Shown here: positions 1-8,399 of the stretch, piece by piece | Numbering within the stretch: the first letter of the stretch is position 1 | How the letters are laid out: the number at the start of each line of letters is the position of its first letter | Source of the DNA: Robertmurraya_A mangrovi | Lineage (GTDB): Bacteria > Bacillota > Bacilli > Bacillales > Cytobacillaceae | Direction of reading: 5' to 3' | Assembly (NCBI RefSeq): GCF_034427655.1 | Contig: NZ_JAXOFX010000021.1 | Span: 7,791-71,790, forward strand | DNA: 64,000 nt | Notes under the pieces: generated by a model | What the model saw: the letters and a program-made list of their open reading frames with translations, nothing else | What the model was told of the DNA's origin: nothing | The model's database searches: none | Made by a program: the position numbers and the translations under genes

Positions 1-1
1 T

Positions 2-229
2 ATTAGGGTGACAGATAAGCACCATGTCACTGATAATGAAAAAGTCAAAGAAGTGATTTCAGAGGTTGAAAACGAAATGGCTGGAAACGGACGTATCCTG
101 GTTCGCCCGTCAGGAACAGAACCACTAGTTCGTGTGATGGCAGAGGCGCCTACAGAAGCATTATGTAATGAATATGTTGACCGAATTGCCTCTGTGGTAA
201 AAGAAGAAATGGGCTTAAAAGAAGAGTAA
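2..229 (+). CDS. glmM: Phosphoglucosamine mutase, C-terminal fragment
   Basis: Only the last 75 codons lie in the window; the gene starts to the left. The visible part holds the C-terminal phosphate-binding motif VRPSGTEPLVRVM, typical of the alpha-D-phosphohexomutase domain 4. GlmM converts glucosamine-6-phosphate to glucosamine-1-phosphate for UDP-GlcNAc and peptidoglycan synthesis. It lies directly upstream of glmS, which makes its substrate, as in Bacillus. A hairpin terminator follows, so glmS has its own promoter and leader. Confidence 0.95.
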   Translation: MRVTDKHHVTDNEKVKEVISEVENEMAGNGRILVRPSGTEPLVRVMAEAPTEALCNEYVDRIASVVKEEMGLKEE

Positions 230-252
230 AGATATATTCACATAAAATTTTT

Positions 253-292
253 ATGCATAAGGGAACTATTTTGAGCCCTTATGCATATTTTT
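253..292 (+). terminator. Terminator after glmM
   Basis: Perfect 11-bp arms ATGCATAAGGG (253-263) and CCCTTATGCAT (276-286) are followed by ATTTTTAT. It separates glmM transcription from the glmS leader. Confidence 0.85.
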
Positions 293-326
293 ATAGGGGA
301 GTACTTTTCCCCTTTCTAGTTTATGA

Positions 327-355
327 TTGACGTTCATACAGAGATGGTGTATGAT
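327..355 (+). promoter_or_regulatory. Probable sigma-A promoter of glmS
   Basis: TTGACG (327-332) and TATGAT (350-355) are 17 bp apart. The expected transcript start, near 362, is about 55 nt upstream of the ribozyme cleavage site. No other good promoter is seen between the glmM terminator and the ribozyme. Confidence 0.7.
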
Positions 356-416
356 ATTCCTGTTTTTGTAACATTTATTTTAGAAGGGAAAGGTGGATAG
401 AAGGGAAAACTAATAA

Positions 417-585
417 AGCGCCTGGACTAATTCTATGAGCGAAGAGAATTAGTTGACGAGGAGGAGGTTTATCGAATGTTCGGCGGATGCCTCCCGGTTG
501 ACCTAAGCACAACCGAAAACGACTTCTTTAAAACACCGAGGCAACTTGGTGCACAAAGAGAAGAAGATGCTTCAATAAAACAGAG
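417..585 (+). promoter_or_regulatory. glmS ribozyme: glmS ribozyme (GlcN6P-responsive self-cleaving riboswitch)
   Basis: The conserved core is present in order: AGCGCC at the cleavage site (cut expected before G418), a P2 stem with arms GGACTAATTC and GAATTAGTT, GACGAGG, GTTTATCGA, TTCGGCGGATG, and CTCCCGGTT. Downstream P3/P4-type segments run to about 585. In Bacillus this RNA cleaves itself when glucosamine-6-phosphate binds, which exposes the mRNA to decay and lowers GlmS. The 3' boundary is approximate. Confidence 0.95.
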
Positions 586-587
586 AT

Positions 588-629
588 AAGGGGGCGGGAA
601 ACCCCCTTAAGGATTCTTGCCCCCTTTTT
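588..629 (+). terminator. Attenuator-like pair of alternative hairpins between ribozyme and glmS
   Basis: AAGGGGGC (588-595) can pair with GCCCCCTT (619-626) to form a G+C-rich hairpin followed by a T run, which is a textbook intrinsic terminator. The same 5' arm, AAGGGGG (588-594), can instead pair with CCCCCTT (602-608) around a 7-nt loop, which would prevent the first. The glmS ribosome binding site GGGAGG starts at 632. The structures are read directly; a switching function is inferred. Confidence 0.6.
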
Positions 630-647
630 ACGGGAGGATAAAGAATT

Positions 648-2450
648 ATGTGCGGAATCGTTGGTTATATCGGAATTCAAGACTCAAAAGAAATTTTATT
701 AAAAGGTTTAGAAAAGCTTGAATATAGAGGTTATGACTCAGCAGGGATTGCTGTTTCTAATAATGAGGGTGTCCATGTTTTTAAAGAAAAGGGCCGTATT
801 GCTGACCTACGTAAAATTGTAGATCTTGATGTATCAGCTAATATGGGAATTGGTCATACAAGATGGGCAACTCATGGAGCTCCTAGTCAGGTAAATGCTC
901 ACCCTCACCAAAGTGAATCTGGAAAATTAACACTTGTTCATAATGGTGTTATTGAAAACTATGACATGTTAAAACGTGAATACCTTCAAGAGGTAACGTT
1001 AAAAAGTGATACGGATACGGAAGTAGTTGTTCAAATCATTGAATTATTTGTTAATGACGGGTTAGAAGTAGAAGACGCATTTAGAAAAACACTAAAGCTG
1101 TTAAAAGGGTCCTATGCACTTGCCCTTTTAGATAATGAAAATGATGAAACTATCTATGTTGCTAAAAACAAAAGTCCACTTCTAGTTGGGTTAGGGGATG
1201 GATTTAATGTTGTGGCTAGTGATGCAATGGCAATGCTACAAGTGACAAATCAATATGTTGAATTAATGGATAAAGAAATCGTTATTGTTAAAAAAGATCA
1301 AGTAACCATTCAAACTCTAGATGGAGAAGTGGTTAACCGTGACTCCTACACAGCTGAGCTTGATGCGAGTGATATTGAAAAAGGGACATACCCTCATTAC
1401 ATGTTGAAAGAAATCGATGAGCAGCCTGCTGTTATCCGTAAAATTGTTCAAACCTATCAGGATGAACAAGGATCTTTAACGATTGATAAAGATATTCTAC
1501 AAGCTATGAACGATGCTGACCGTATTTATATTATCGCTGCGGGGACTTCTTATCATGCAGGATTAGTCGGTAAACAATTCATTGAGAAGATGGCTAAGAT
1601 TCCTGTAGAGGTTCATATTTCAAGTGAATTTGGCTACAACATGCCTTTACTTTCAGAGAAACCATTATTTATCTTTATTTCTCAAAGTGGTGAAACAGCA
1701 GATAGTCGTGCGGTACTTGTTGAAATTAAAGAACTTGGCTATAAAGCTCTAACGATTACAAATGTTCCTGGATCAACTTTATCGAGGGAAGCAGACTACA
1801 CGTTATTATTGCATGCTGGTCCTGAAATTGCAGTTGCTTCTACAAAGGCTTACACAGCACAGTTAGCGGTTCTAGCTATCCTAGCTGAAGTAACGGCGAA
1901 GAGCAGAGGATTTGATTCGAATTACGACCTTGTACAAGAACTAGGAATCGTTGCTAATGCGATGGATGTTCTATGTGGAGAGAAAGAAGAATTTGAAGCA
2001 ATTGCTCGTGAGTTCTTATCAACAACTCGTAACTGTTTCTTTATCGGGCGTGGAATTGATTTCTATGTTGGGTTAGAGGGAGCATTAAAACTGAAAGAAA
2101 TCTCATATATTCAAGCTGAAGGCTTTGCTGGTGGTGAATTAAAGCATGGTACCATTGCTTTAATCGAGAACGGAACTCCAGTAGTAGCACTAGCTACACA
2201 GGAAAGTGTTAACTTAAGTATCCGTGGAAATGTAAAGGAAGTGGTTGCACGTGGTGCCAACCCTTGCATCATCTCTATGAAAGGCTTAGAGACTGAGGAA
2301 GATCGCTTCGTCATTCCTGAAGTATACGGATTGTTAACACCTCTTATCTCTGTTATTCCATTACAACTTATTTCTTACTATGCAGCATTACACCGTGAGT
2401 GTGACGTTGATAAACCACGTAACTTGGCTAAATCTGTTACGGTTGAGTAA
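648..2450 (+). CDS. glmS: Glutamine-fructose-6-phosphate aminotransferase (isomerizing)
   Basis: Full-length 600-residue GlmS. It makes glucosamine-6-phosphate from fructose-6-phosphate and glutamine in the cytosol, the first step of hexosamine and cell-wall precursor synthesis. Cys2, after the removed Met (MCGIVGYIG), is the N-terminal nucleophile of the glutaminase domain, with the conserved GHTRWATHG motif. The C-terminal half holds two SIS sugar-isomerase domains, including SQSGETADS. The last residues, PRNLAKSVTVE, are the highly conserved tail whose codons form the TnsD-binding attTn7 site in the classic system. A GGGAGG site precedes ATG 648. A Tn7-like element lies 95 bp past the stop codon. 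Confidence 0.97.
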   Translation: MCGIVGYIGIQDSKEILLKGLEKLEYRGYDSAGIAVSNNEGVHVFKEKGRIADLRKIVDLDVSANMGIGHTRWATHGAPSQVNAHPHQSESGKLTLVHNGVIENYDMLKREYLQEVTLKSDTDTEVVVQIIELFVNDGLEVEDAFRKTLKLLKGSYALALLDNENDETIYVAKNKSPLLVGLGDGFNVVASDAMAMLQVTNQYVELMDKEIVIVKKDQVTIQTLDGEVVNRDSYTAELDASDIEKGTYPHYMLKEIDEQPAVIRKIVQTYQDEQGSLTIDKDILQAMNDADRIYIIAAGTSYHAGLVGKQFIEKMAKIPVEVHISSEFGYNMPLLSEKPLFIFISQSGETADSRAVLVEIKELGYKALTITNVPGSTLSREADYTLLLHAGPEIAVASTKAYTAQLAVLAILAEVTAKSRGFDSNYDLVQELGIVANAMDVLCGEKEEFEAIAREFLSTTRNCFFIGRGIDFYVGLEGALKLKEISYIQAEGFAGGELKHGTIALIENGTPVVALATQESVNLSIRGNVKEVVARGANPCIISMKGLETEEDRFVIPEVYGLLTPLISVIPLQLISYYAALHRECDVDKPRNLAKSVTVE

Positions 2451-2458
2451 GGGATGTG

Positions 2459-2494
2459 AAAAAGACTCTCATCGAATTCGATGAGAGTCTTTTT
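2459..2494. terminator. Terminator shared by glmS and the formerly convergent MCP gene
   Basis: AAAAAGACTCTCATCGAA pairs with TTCGATGAGAGTCTTTTT, giving 18-nt perfect arms with A and T runs on both strands. It would therefore stop transcription from both sides. Before the transposon arrived, glmS and the MCP gene converged on it. Confidence 0.9.
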
Positions 2495-2500
2495 ACGTGA

Positions 2501-2545
2501 TTATAATTTAAACTTAGCTATCGTCTGCTGAAGTCCCTCTGCAAG
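2501..2545 (-). pseudogene. Displaced 3' end of a methyl-accepting chemotaxis protein gene
   Basis: Read on the minus strand, these bases encode LAEGLQQTIAKFKL followed by TAA, a typical MCP C-terminus. The frame joins exactly to the truncated MCP at 26048-28066 when the transposon (2546-26111) and one GCAAG copy are removed: ...NLSA then LAEGLQQTIAKFKL. This is the original end of that gene, now 23.6 kb away. Confidence 0.93.
2541..2545. repeat. Target site duplication, left copy (GCAAG)
   Basis: GCAAG immediately precedes the element end TGTTTT at 2546 and is matched by GCAAG at 26112-26116 right after AAAACA. A 5-bp duplication is characteristic of Tn7-family transposition. Confidence 0.95.
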
Positions 2546-2552
2546 TGTTTTA

Positions 2553-2630
2553 ACACAACTATATCTTGACTTAAACAATTAAGTAGTGACCTTAACAACT
2601 AAGTTGTGACCTAGACAATTTAGTTGTGAC
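2553..2630. repeat. Left-end TnsB-binding repeats (four, 20-bp period)
   Basis: Four related units lie head to tail with TGAC closing each at 2567-2570, 2587-2590, 2607-2610 and 2627-2630, a strict 20-bp period. The consensus is close to ACAACTAAGTTGTGAC. The outermost unit matches the outermost right-end unit in inverted orientation. The dense array resembles the right end of Tn7, which in Tn7 also faces glmS. Confidence 0.88.
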
Positions 2631-2660
2631 TGATTTTCCTAAAATAGAATTAATTAGGCT

Positions 2661-2694
2661 AGAAAAAGCGTTGGTATTTACCAACGCTTTTTCT
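2661..2694. terminator. Hairpin terminator just inside the left transposon end
   Basis: Perfect 14-bp arms AGAAAAAGCGTTGG and CCAACGCTTTTTCT surround a 6-nt loop, with A and T tracts making it bidirectional. It would shield the element from outside transcription, or the reverse. Confidence 0.8.
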
Positions 2695-3098
2695 AATGTT
2701 ATGTAGATAGATTAAAATAATCTAGTATATGTTACGTATATAACTTGATTATGGGTCCGTTATGAGTTGTTCATAGCTGTACATTGGCAAGAAGGATGAA
2801 TTAAATAAATTATTTTTACAAATAACAGAATGACTTATTGAAAGTCGCACCAGTAAGCTAGGAGAGAAAGGTTGAATCAACTATGTTGTCAAATTCACTT
2901 CTCCTAACCGGAGGTACTAATAATAGATTTATCCTATATAATTGTTGTACAAGCATCCAATATATAGCATCTTAGAAAGGAAGTATACAAATGAGAGAAC
3001 CTACCCTATAGATGTACATAAGGAACGAGTATTAAATTGATGCTAATATAGGTTTTATTTACAACAGATTTAGTAATAGTTGATAGGAGTGAAGATAA
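2695..3098. other. Non-coding stretch before the first tniQ
   Basis: About 400 bp, AT-rich, with no convincing gene. A six-codon reading frame after GAAAGGAAG starts at ATG 2991 and stops at once. Some short complementary segments near 2860-2915 could fold, but nothing recognisable is seen. It probably holds the promoter of the TniQ gene that starts at 3099. Confidence 0.4.
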
Positions 3099-4760
3099 AT
3101 GATATCCTATTTCCCAACACCCTATCCAGATGAATTATTTTATAGTGTGATGGCTAGGTACCATAAACAATCATTAAACAGACATCCGAAGGAATCTTTA
3201 TTTGACATTTATGGACAAACAGTACATGGTATCAGGAAGTTACTTTCATTCAATATTCATGGAGTAGTAGGTAGACTAAAATGGTTTAATTATATATCGG
3301 CAGAGGAGATAATACGTGATCATACTCTTTTCAATTTTTATTCAGCGATGAATCCAAATGAAAGAGATAGAGTATACAGGGAAATTTACCAGGGGAAAAA
3401 ACAAAGTACTAGGGTAATTATTACGGGGATAAATTTTGTAAATGAATATACAGAGTACCTTCGTTTTTGTCCTACCTGTATTAGGGAGGATATAAAACAG
3501 TATGGTGAAACTTATTGGAGAAGGTCACATCAAACTCCTGCTGCCTTTGTTTGCACTAAACATCTGGTAATGTTACAAGATAGTAGAGTAAAGATTTCGG
3601 ACAATACATTAGTTGCAGCAAGTCTTGCTAATTGTGTTTGTAATAATATCTATAAGAAGTTTACTGAAAAAGAAACTCTGACTTATTTAATCTTGCTTTC
3701 AAAGCAAAATGAATACTTAGTTAATAATGAGGTAAATATTAATTTTTTAAAGTCAAACAACACCATATTATCATTATTTAGAGCAAAAGGACTTTTAGAA
3801 CGATATGGAACAATTAATAAGGGTTTATTCTTAATAAAACTATATGAATTTTATGGTTACGAATTTTTTGAACATGTTAAGATTAAACCTAAGGAATATA
3901 TAAGGCTATTCGCAAATTACTACGATAGTAGGTTCAGAGGCTTAGGGATAGTCGAAAAGCTAATAATGATTATATTTTTATTTGAAAATGTTCAAACATT
4001 TATTAAAGCAGGAACCACCTTTTCTCATGTCCATTTGGATATTCCTTGTACTATTTGTAAACAAAAAAATCCTTTTAATATTAGTCGTAAAACACTTGGT
4101 AAGAGAGAAATAAATCTTTTAGAAATAAACTGCAACTGTGGGTTTATTTCTAGAAGAATATTTGGGGATGATGATGTATATAAGAATTCACTCTGGATAG
4201 AAACTGATAATAATGAAGTTTGGAAAAAGACAATAAATTCCTTGATTTATGAAAAAGGAATTTCTATTTCAGAAGTATCAGCGAAGTTTGGTGTAAGTGA
4301 AATATATGTAGAACAACTAGTAGAAAGGTCCTCTGAAACTCTCGGTAAGCTTGAAAAAGAAACATTTAGGGAAAAGTGGAAAGACCATCTCACTCGTTTT
4401 AGTTATAAGAGTGAAATAGAATTAATCTATTATGATTTCCCTACTTATTGCTGGCTATTTCATTTTGACTACGAGTGGCTTTATAATATAAATTCAGATC
4501 GTGAAGATTTTACTAACACTAAGAGCATGTTCTGGCAGAAAAGAGATCGGAAGATAAAAGAATATTCTAGAGAGGTCTTACATCGAAGTTTACTTTATGG
4601 ATACGGAGTAGAAGATATATTAGATGAAATACTATATCCAATTCTTTTTAACCCAGATATAATTTTTGAAACCTATATGTCTCGTACTGTTGAATATTCA
4701 AATAAATTTAAGGCTTTGCAGTCTAAAGAACTCAATCACATTTCAAACCCTACAATTTAA
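3099..4760 (+). CDS. TnsD/TniQ family target-selection protein, first copy
   Basis: A 553-residue protein opening with the TniQ signature (SYFPTPYPDELFYSVMARYH). A zinc-binding segment follows: CPTCIREDIKQYGETYWRRS, then VCTKH. A second Cys cluster in the middle (CTICKQ ... NCNCGF) is followed by a helical C-terminus with HTH-like stretches (SVSAKFGVSEIYVEQL-type). Length and layout are those of TnsD, the DNA-binding protein that picks a specific attachment site and recruits TnsC, not of short TniQ. It stands alone, 550 bp inside the left end and 14 kb from tnsABC. A GGAGTGA site precedes ATG 3099. It is clearly related to the second copy at 23687-25429 but divergent, so the two probably read different targets. 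Confidence 0.85.
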   Translation: MISYFPTPYPDELFYSVMARYHKQSLNRHPKESLFDIYGQTVHGIRKLLSFNIHGVVGRLKWFNYISAEEIIRDHTLFNFYSAMNPNERDRVYREIYQGKKQSTRVIITGINFVNEYTEYLRFCPTCIREDIKQYGETYWRRSHQTPAAFVCTKHLVMLQDSRVKISDNTLVAASLANCVCNNIYKKFTEKETLTYLILLSKQNEYLVNNEVNINFLKSNNTILSLFRAKGLLERYGTINKGLFLIKLYEFYGYEFFEHVKIKPKEYIRLFANYYDSRFRGLGIVEKLIMIIFLFENVQTFIKAGTTFSHVHLDIPCTICKQKNPFNISRKTLGKREINLLEINCNCGFISRRIFGDDDVYKNSLWIETDNNEVWKKTINSLIYEKGISISEVSAKFGVSEIYVEQLVERSSETLGKLEKETFREKWKDHLTRFSYKSEIELIYYDFPTYCWLFHFDYEWLYNINSDREDFTNTKSMFWQKRDRKIKEYSREVLHRSLLYGYGVEDILDEILYPILFNPDIIFETYMSRTVEYSNKFKALQSKELNHISNPTI

Positions 4761-4989
4761 AAAGTGCACACTTTTCTTCTTTTCATCGTTCAACTAGCTT
4801 TTTTATTAATATTTTTACTAATAAAGAAACTTAAGAAAAATGGATTGTTTTTCTTGAGTTTCTTTGTTAATGCAATTTATTTTTTGGATCCGAGCAAACT
4901 TTAAAATAATTTAAGAGTTGGATAATGTCCTATAGCCTTTGAAATGGCTAGGTACATAGCATAACGTAAACTGGGTTTAAATATTTACT

Positions 4990-5988
4990 TTAAAATCTAG
5001 TGGAAGCAATTTTAATACAAGTTATTATAGCTGAATCAAGTTTAGATAAATATTTTTTAAGCTGATTATAGTCTAATTTCTCTATACCCACTTTTTTTAA
5101 AGAGGATTTATCTAAGTAACCATTATGCATAATATCATTTCGCAAACTAAATATATCTTTTAAGTTTTTATATAGTCCTTGTTGAACTTCTAGCAAATTT
5201 ACTCCATATAAATATTTCATTATAACAACAAAATACATTTCAACCATGTTATTTCTTCCATTGGATATTAATTTATTGAGGATTACATCTTGGTTATCTG
5301 ATGAATTCGTGATTAATTGTTTAATAAATGATTCAGCTGCAATTGCACAATAGATAATAAATTCCTCTGTCTCAGATGAGTACATTGCTTTTGTTGCTTT
5401 ATTAAAATAAGTATGCCAAGTCAAATTTACTACATAGCGATTCTCTAAACGATCTAATAATCTTTTATCCAAGGGCTTAATATTTTTAGAATTTAAATCT
5501 ACCATATAGTCATCTTGAATAGTATTCCACCATCTTGCATTCCCAATTACCTCATCAGGTTTTGTGAATATAAAATCAGTTCGAATACCGATACAACCAC
5601 TTATTGGATTTAATGGGAGATCCTCAATCCAAAACATTTTTGTTACCTTTCCAAGTGAAATGAGATATGAGTTTAACTTCTCTCTTACAAAGTTAAATAT
5701 TTCAGCCCTATGAATATCACCAATATCGTATATTTTAAATATTCCTGTGTCTATGTATGTATAATTTTTATAATCATACTTATTGACTATGCATTCAATT
5801 TCTAGGTTATTACAAATGTTATCACTATATTTTGGAAGATAATTATCATTATCTTCTTTATTAGGGAAGAATGTGATTTTAAAAAATGTAAAATTTTCAT
5901 CAATAGGTAGTTTTGTTTCTAGTCTTGCTCCATCTGATAGTCTTAAAAGGTAAGGCAAGCTAATTCTTGCTAGTAATTTTATTCCCAT
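4990..5988 (-). CDS. HEPN-domain protein of unknown function (transposon cargo)
   Basis: A 332-residue protein whose C-terminal third (about 205-330) looks like an Apea-type HEPN domain: a helix around FIIYCAIAAESFIKQL, then SLRNDIMHNG at about 281-290. RNDIMH fits the R-x4-H motif of HEPN ribonucleases. The N-terminal 200 residues are mixed alpha/beta and not recognised. It is transcribed toward the first tniQ gene and has an AGAGGT site before ATG 5988. HEPN proteins of this type are common in anti-phage and toxin systems, and Tn7-like elements often carry defence genes, so a defence role is reasonable but inferred. Confidence 0.6.
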   Translation of the reverse strand: MGIKLLARISLPYLLRLSDGARLETKLPIDENFTFFKITFFPNKEDNDNYLPKYSDNICNNLEIECIVNKYDYKNYTYIDTGIFKIYDIGDIHRAEIFNFVREKLNSYLISLGKVTKMFWIEDLPLNPISGCIGIRTDFIFTKPDEVIGNARWWNTIQDDYMVDLNSKNIKPLDKRLLDRLENRYVVNLTWHTYFNKATKAMYSSETEEFIIYCAIAAESFIKQLITNSSDNQDVILNKLISNGRNNMVEMYFVVIMKYLYGVNLLEVQQGLYKNLKDIFSLRNDIMHNGYLDKSSLKKVGIEKLDYNQLKKYLSKLDSAIITCIKIASTRF

Positions 5989-6305
5989 AGAATATTACCT
6001 CTTTTTATTTATTATTATAAGAATAACATATAGGTGCATTTTACCATAAATTCAGGTGAAATGTTTTCAATCTTTTAAGCTAGATGAGGATTCTTTTATT
6101 GTAGAACCACTTCTCTAAATATTGTCTAAGAAAGTAGGGTTCTAAGTAAAAAAGTAAAGTTTACGGCCGACAACGTTAAGCATGACTTAGGTATCAAGTC
6201 AAATGGTAATTTAGGGATTAGCTGTGGAAGAATGAAACCATAAGGTATTATGAATGAGGCTGAAAAATAGTTTCTTGAATAAAAAATTTATCTTCTATGG
6301 CTACT
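5989..6305. other. Non-coding stretch
   Basis: About 320 bp between two minus-strand genes. The part nearest 5989 should contain the promoter of the HEPN gene. No open frame, repeat or RNA family is recognised. The segment around 6160-6270 is less AT-rich and could be a relic, but gives no readable protein. Confidence 0.35.
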
Positions 6306-6632
6306 TTATTGGCGAGGCGCAAACAACATTACTGAAACACCCACTAAACTGATACCAGCACCGATCCAATCGTATAAATCAGGTGTTTTTTTATCAATAC
6401 CCCATCCCCACAATACAGAAAGTACAATAAACACTCCACCATAGGCAGCATATACTCTACCGAATGATGGGAATGTTTGAAATGTGGCAATAACACCATA
6501 TAGCGCCAAAGCTATCCCACCGAAAATGCCCCAATAAATTGGCTTACCTTCTCTCAACCATAGCCAAATTAGATACCCTCCACCAATTTCTGCAATTCCG
6601 GCAACTATAAACAAAACAATTGCATTGATCAT
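6306..6632 (-). CDS. YnfA/UPF0060 family four-helix membrane protein
   Basis: A 108-residue hydrophobic protein with four transmembrane segments and the family sequence IAEIGGGYLIWLWLREGK near the start, then GRVYAAYGGVFI in the third segment. YnfA proteins are distant relatives of small multidrug resistance (SMR) transporters and often travel with metal-resistance genes, but the substrate is not settled. GGGTGGG lies before ATG 6632. It stands apart from its neighbours. Confidence 0.88.
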   Translation of the reverse strand: MINAIVLFIVAGIAEIGGGYLIWLWLREGKPIYWGIFGGIALALYGVIATFQTFPSFGRVYAAYGGVFIVLSVLWGWGIDKKTPDLYDWIGAGISLVGVSVMLFAPRQ

Positions 6633-6973
6633 TTAATGCCCACCCTTATAAACTATTTAACATGATAATTATACCGTAAAGGATTATCCAAGGTGCCTTC
6701 ATAAGAACTGAGTAACTCACTTTTTTAGTATCACTACTTTATGTATAAGCAAAACAATAATCAGGGAAATTATGATGATTCCTTTGCGGTCAGATGTAGC
6801 AAGTGGTGGACCCAATATCTTATTTCGGGAAACTTTATTCTCACTTTTCAAATATGTAGATTGCAGTTGTTTATTTTATTTAATGTTTGATTCCCTAGAG
6901 GTAAAATCCAATATATATATAAATTTGCTTAATAATAATTAATTTATCTAACAAAAATCTTACTTTATTAATT
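6633..6973. other. Non-coding stretch between ynfA-like gene and czcD
   Basis: About 340 bp. It should include the promoter of the gene ending at 6306. No complete gene is seen. Bases around 6770-6840 give a short open stretch on the plus strand that might be a relic, but it has no recognisable match. Confidence 0.3.
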
Positions 6974-7007
6974 AAAAAGGAGGCTCTTTTTAATTAAAGT
7001 CTCCTTC
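6974..7007 (-). terminator. Terminator of the czc operon
   Basis: On the minus strand AAGGAGACTTTAATT pairs imperfectly with AATTAAAAAGAGCCTCCTT, followed by a T run. It lies about 100 bp beyond the czcD stop. Confidence 0.6.
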
Positions 7008-7105
7008 ACCTGTTATGCAATAATATTATTACAATAATTTATTAAGTAAAATTAAGCTTCTTTACGTTTTTAAAGCAACATGAAATCAGTTTTTTTAATT
7101 GATGT

Positions 7106-8053
7106 TTATATTTTTAAATCTTGGTGTTTTATCATCGACTTTTCTATTTGGATCGTTGTATGTTCAATTTTAAAATTATTTTTAATTTCTTCAATTGCCT
7201 GTTGCAATATTTGTTGGCTGCTTACTTTGTCATCAACTATAATGTGACAGCTCAAAGAGTCTAATCCAGAAGTAATAGTCCAAATATGAAGATCGTGTAC
7301 ATTTTTTACTCCTTCAATTCCTTCTAATACTGCTTTTACTTCTTCCTGGTTAATAGTTATAGGAGTACCTTCCATTAGTATATGAACTGAATGTTTAATA
7401 ACTCCCCAAGCACTTTTCAAAATTAGTAGTGCAACAATCACAGAAATAATAGGATCGGCAACATACCATTCAAATAACAACATTAGAACACCAGCCACTA
7501 TAGCCCCTACAGAACCTAATGCATCACCAAGAATATGTAAGTATGCACTACGTAAATTTACGTTTTCTTTTACGTCCCCACTACGCATTAAAGACCAAGC
7601 ACTTAGTAAATTTGCTAGTAATCCAATGGAAGCAATAATCATCATCGTACCACTTGCAACTGTAGGAGGTTCAAATAGTCTCTCATATGCCTCCCATACA
7701 ATAAAACCTGCTATAACAAATAATGTTACTCCATTTAATAAGGCTGCTAGAATCTCAAATCGATAATATCCAAATGTTTTATTAGGTGAAGAGGGGCGTG
7801 AAGCGAACCACATGGCAATAAAACTTAATAATAGAGAGCTGGCATCACTTAACATGTGACCAGAATCTGACAAAAGTGCTAGGCTATTGGTAATAATACC
7901 TCCGAATAACTCCAAAATCATAATACCAAAAGTAATTAATAAGGCGATTAATAATCCTTTCTTATTTCCTTCTCTTACTTGATCAAAATGATTATGACTA
8001 TGAGAATGTTTATGGTGATGGTGACTGTGTCCATGATGATGATGTTGACCCAT
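7106..8053 (-). CDS. czcD: Cation diffusion facilitator, Zn/Cd/Co efflux
   Basis: A 315-residue CDF protein with a very His-rich N-terminus (MGQHHHHGHSHHHHKHSHSHNHFDQ), six transmembrane helices and a cytoplasmic C-terminal domain. Paired metal-site motifs are visible: SLALLSDSGHMLSDASS in helix 2 and HILGDALGSVGAI in helix 5. It exports divalent metal against proton or potassium. A GGGAGG site 8 nt upstream selects ATG 8053. The ArsR regulator gene ends 1 nt before this start, so they are translated together. It is the last gene of a CzrA-type regulated operon. Confidence 0.94.
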   Translation of the reverse strand: MGQHHHHGHSHHHHKHSHSHNHFDQVREGNKKGLLIALLITFGIMILELFGGIITNSLALLSDSGHMLSDASSLLLSFIAMWFASRPSSPNKTFGYYRFEILAALLNGVTLFVIAGFIVWEAYERLFEPPTVASGTMMIIASIGLLANLLSAWSLMRSGDVKENVNLRSAYLHILGDALGSVGAIVAGVLMLLFEWYVADPIISVIVALLILKSAWGVIKHSVHILMEGTPITINQEEVKAVLEGIEGVKNVHDLHIWTITSGLDSLSCHIIVDDKVSSQQILQQAIEEIKNNFKIEHTTIQIEKSMIKHQDLKI

Positions 8054-8054
8054 T

Positions 8055-8375
8055 TTAGTTTCCTCCCCTATTGCATTCAATATGATCTAAGACTTGGTTT
8101 AATACTGTAATTACATGTTCATCGCTATAAGTATAAAATTGAGTAATACCTTCTCTCCTATTTTTCACTAACCGTAAATTTCTAAGAGTACTAAGTTGGT
8201 GTGATACAGCAGATTGAGAAAGCTCTAAAACTTCTGAGATGTGATTTACGGAACATTCTTCTTGTGAGAGTAGAAATAAAATTTTTATCCTAGTTGGGTC
8301 AGCTAAGGCTTTAAAAATACGTGATGCTTCATCTACTTTTTCCTTTGGTAAAAAAATATGTTCCTGTTGTTGCAT
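8055..8375 (-). CDS. czrA: ArsR/SmtB-family zinc-sensing repressor (CzrA-like)
   Basis: A 106-residue winged-helix repressor: FKALADPTRIKILFLL, then the recognition helix region ELSQSAVSHQLSTLRNLRLV, then a C-terminal helix with DEHVITVLNQVLDHIEC carrying the D-x-H-x(n)-H pattern of the alpha-5 metal site of CzrA. Metal binding releases DNA and allows expression of the exporter. The start at 8375 is chosen because GGAGGG lies 5 nt upstream. It is the middle gene of the czc operon, with a matching operator at 9471-9488. Confidence 0.9.
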   Translation of the reverse strand: MQQQEHIFLPKEKVDEASRIFKALADPTRIKILFLLSQEECSVNHISEVLELSQSAVSHQLSTLRNLRLVKNRREGITQFYTYSDEHVITVLNQVLDHIECNRGGN

Positions 8376-8399
8376 ATCAGATCCCTCCATTTATTTATT

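Larger units (their letters stand above)
2414..2545 (+). other. attTn7-like target region at the 3' end of glmS
   Basis: In Tn7, TnsD binds the last glmS codons and directs insertion about 25 bp past the stop. Here the conserved tail codons are present, but the duplicated target GCAAG is at 2541-2545, 91-95 bp past the end of the glmS stop codon. Whether glmS codons or downstream DNA are recognised is inference. Confidence 0.45.

Noticed and set aside
6770..6840. A short open stretch on the plus strand that might be a relic of a metal transporter
   Set aside because: No start, no motif and no continuation; it cannot be told from chance.
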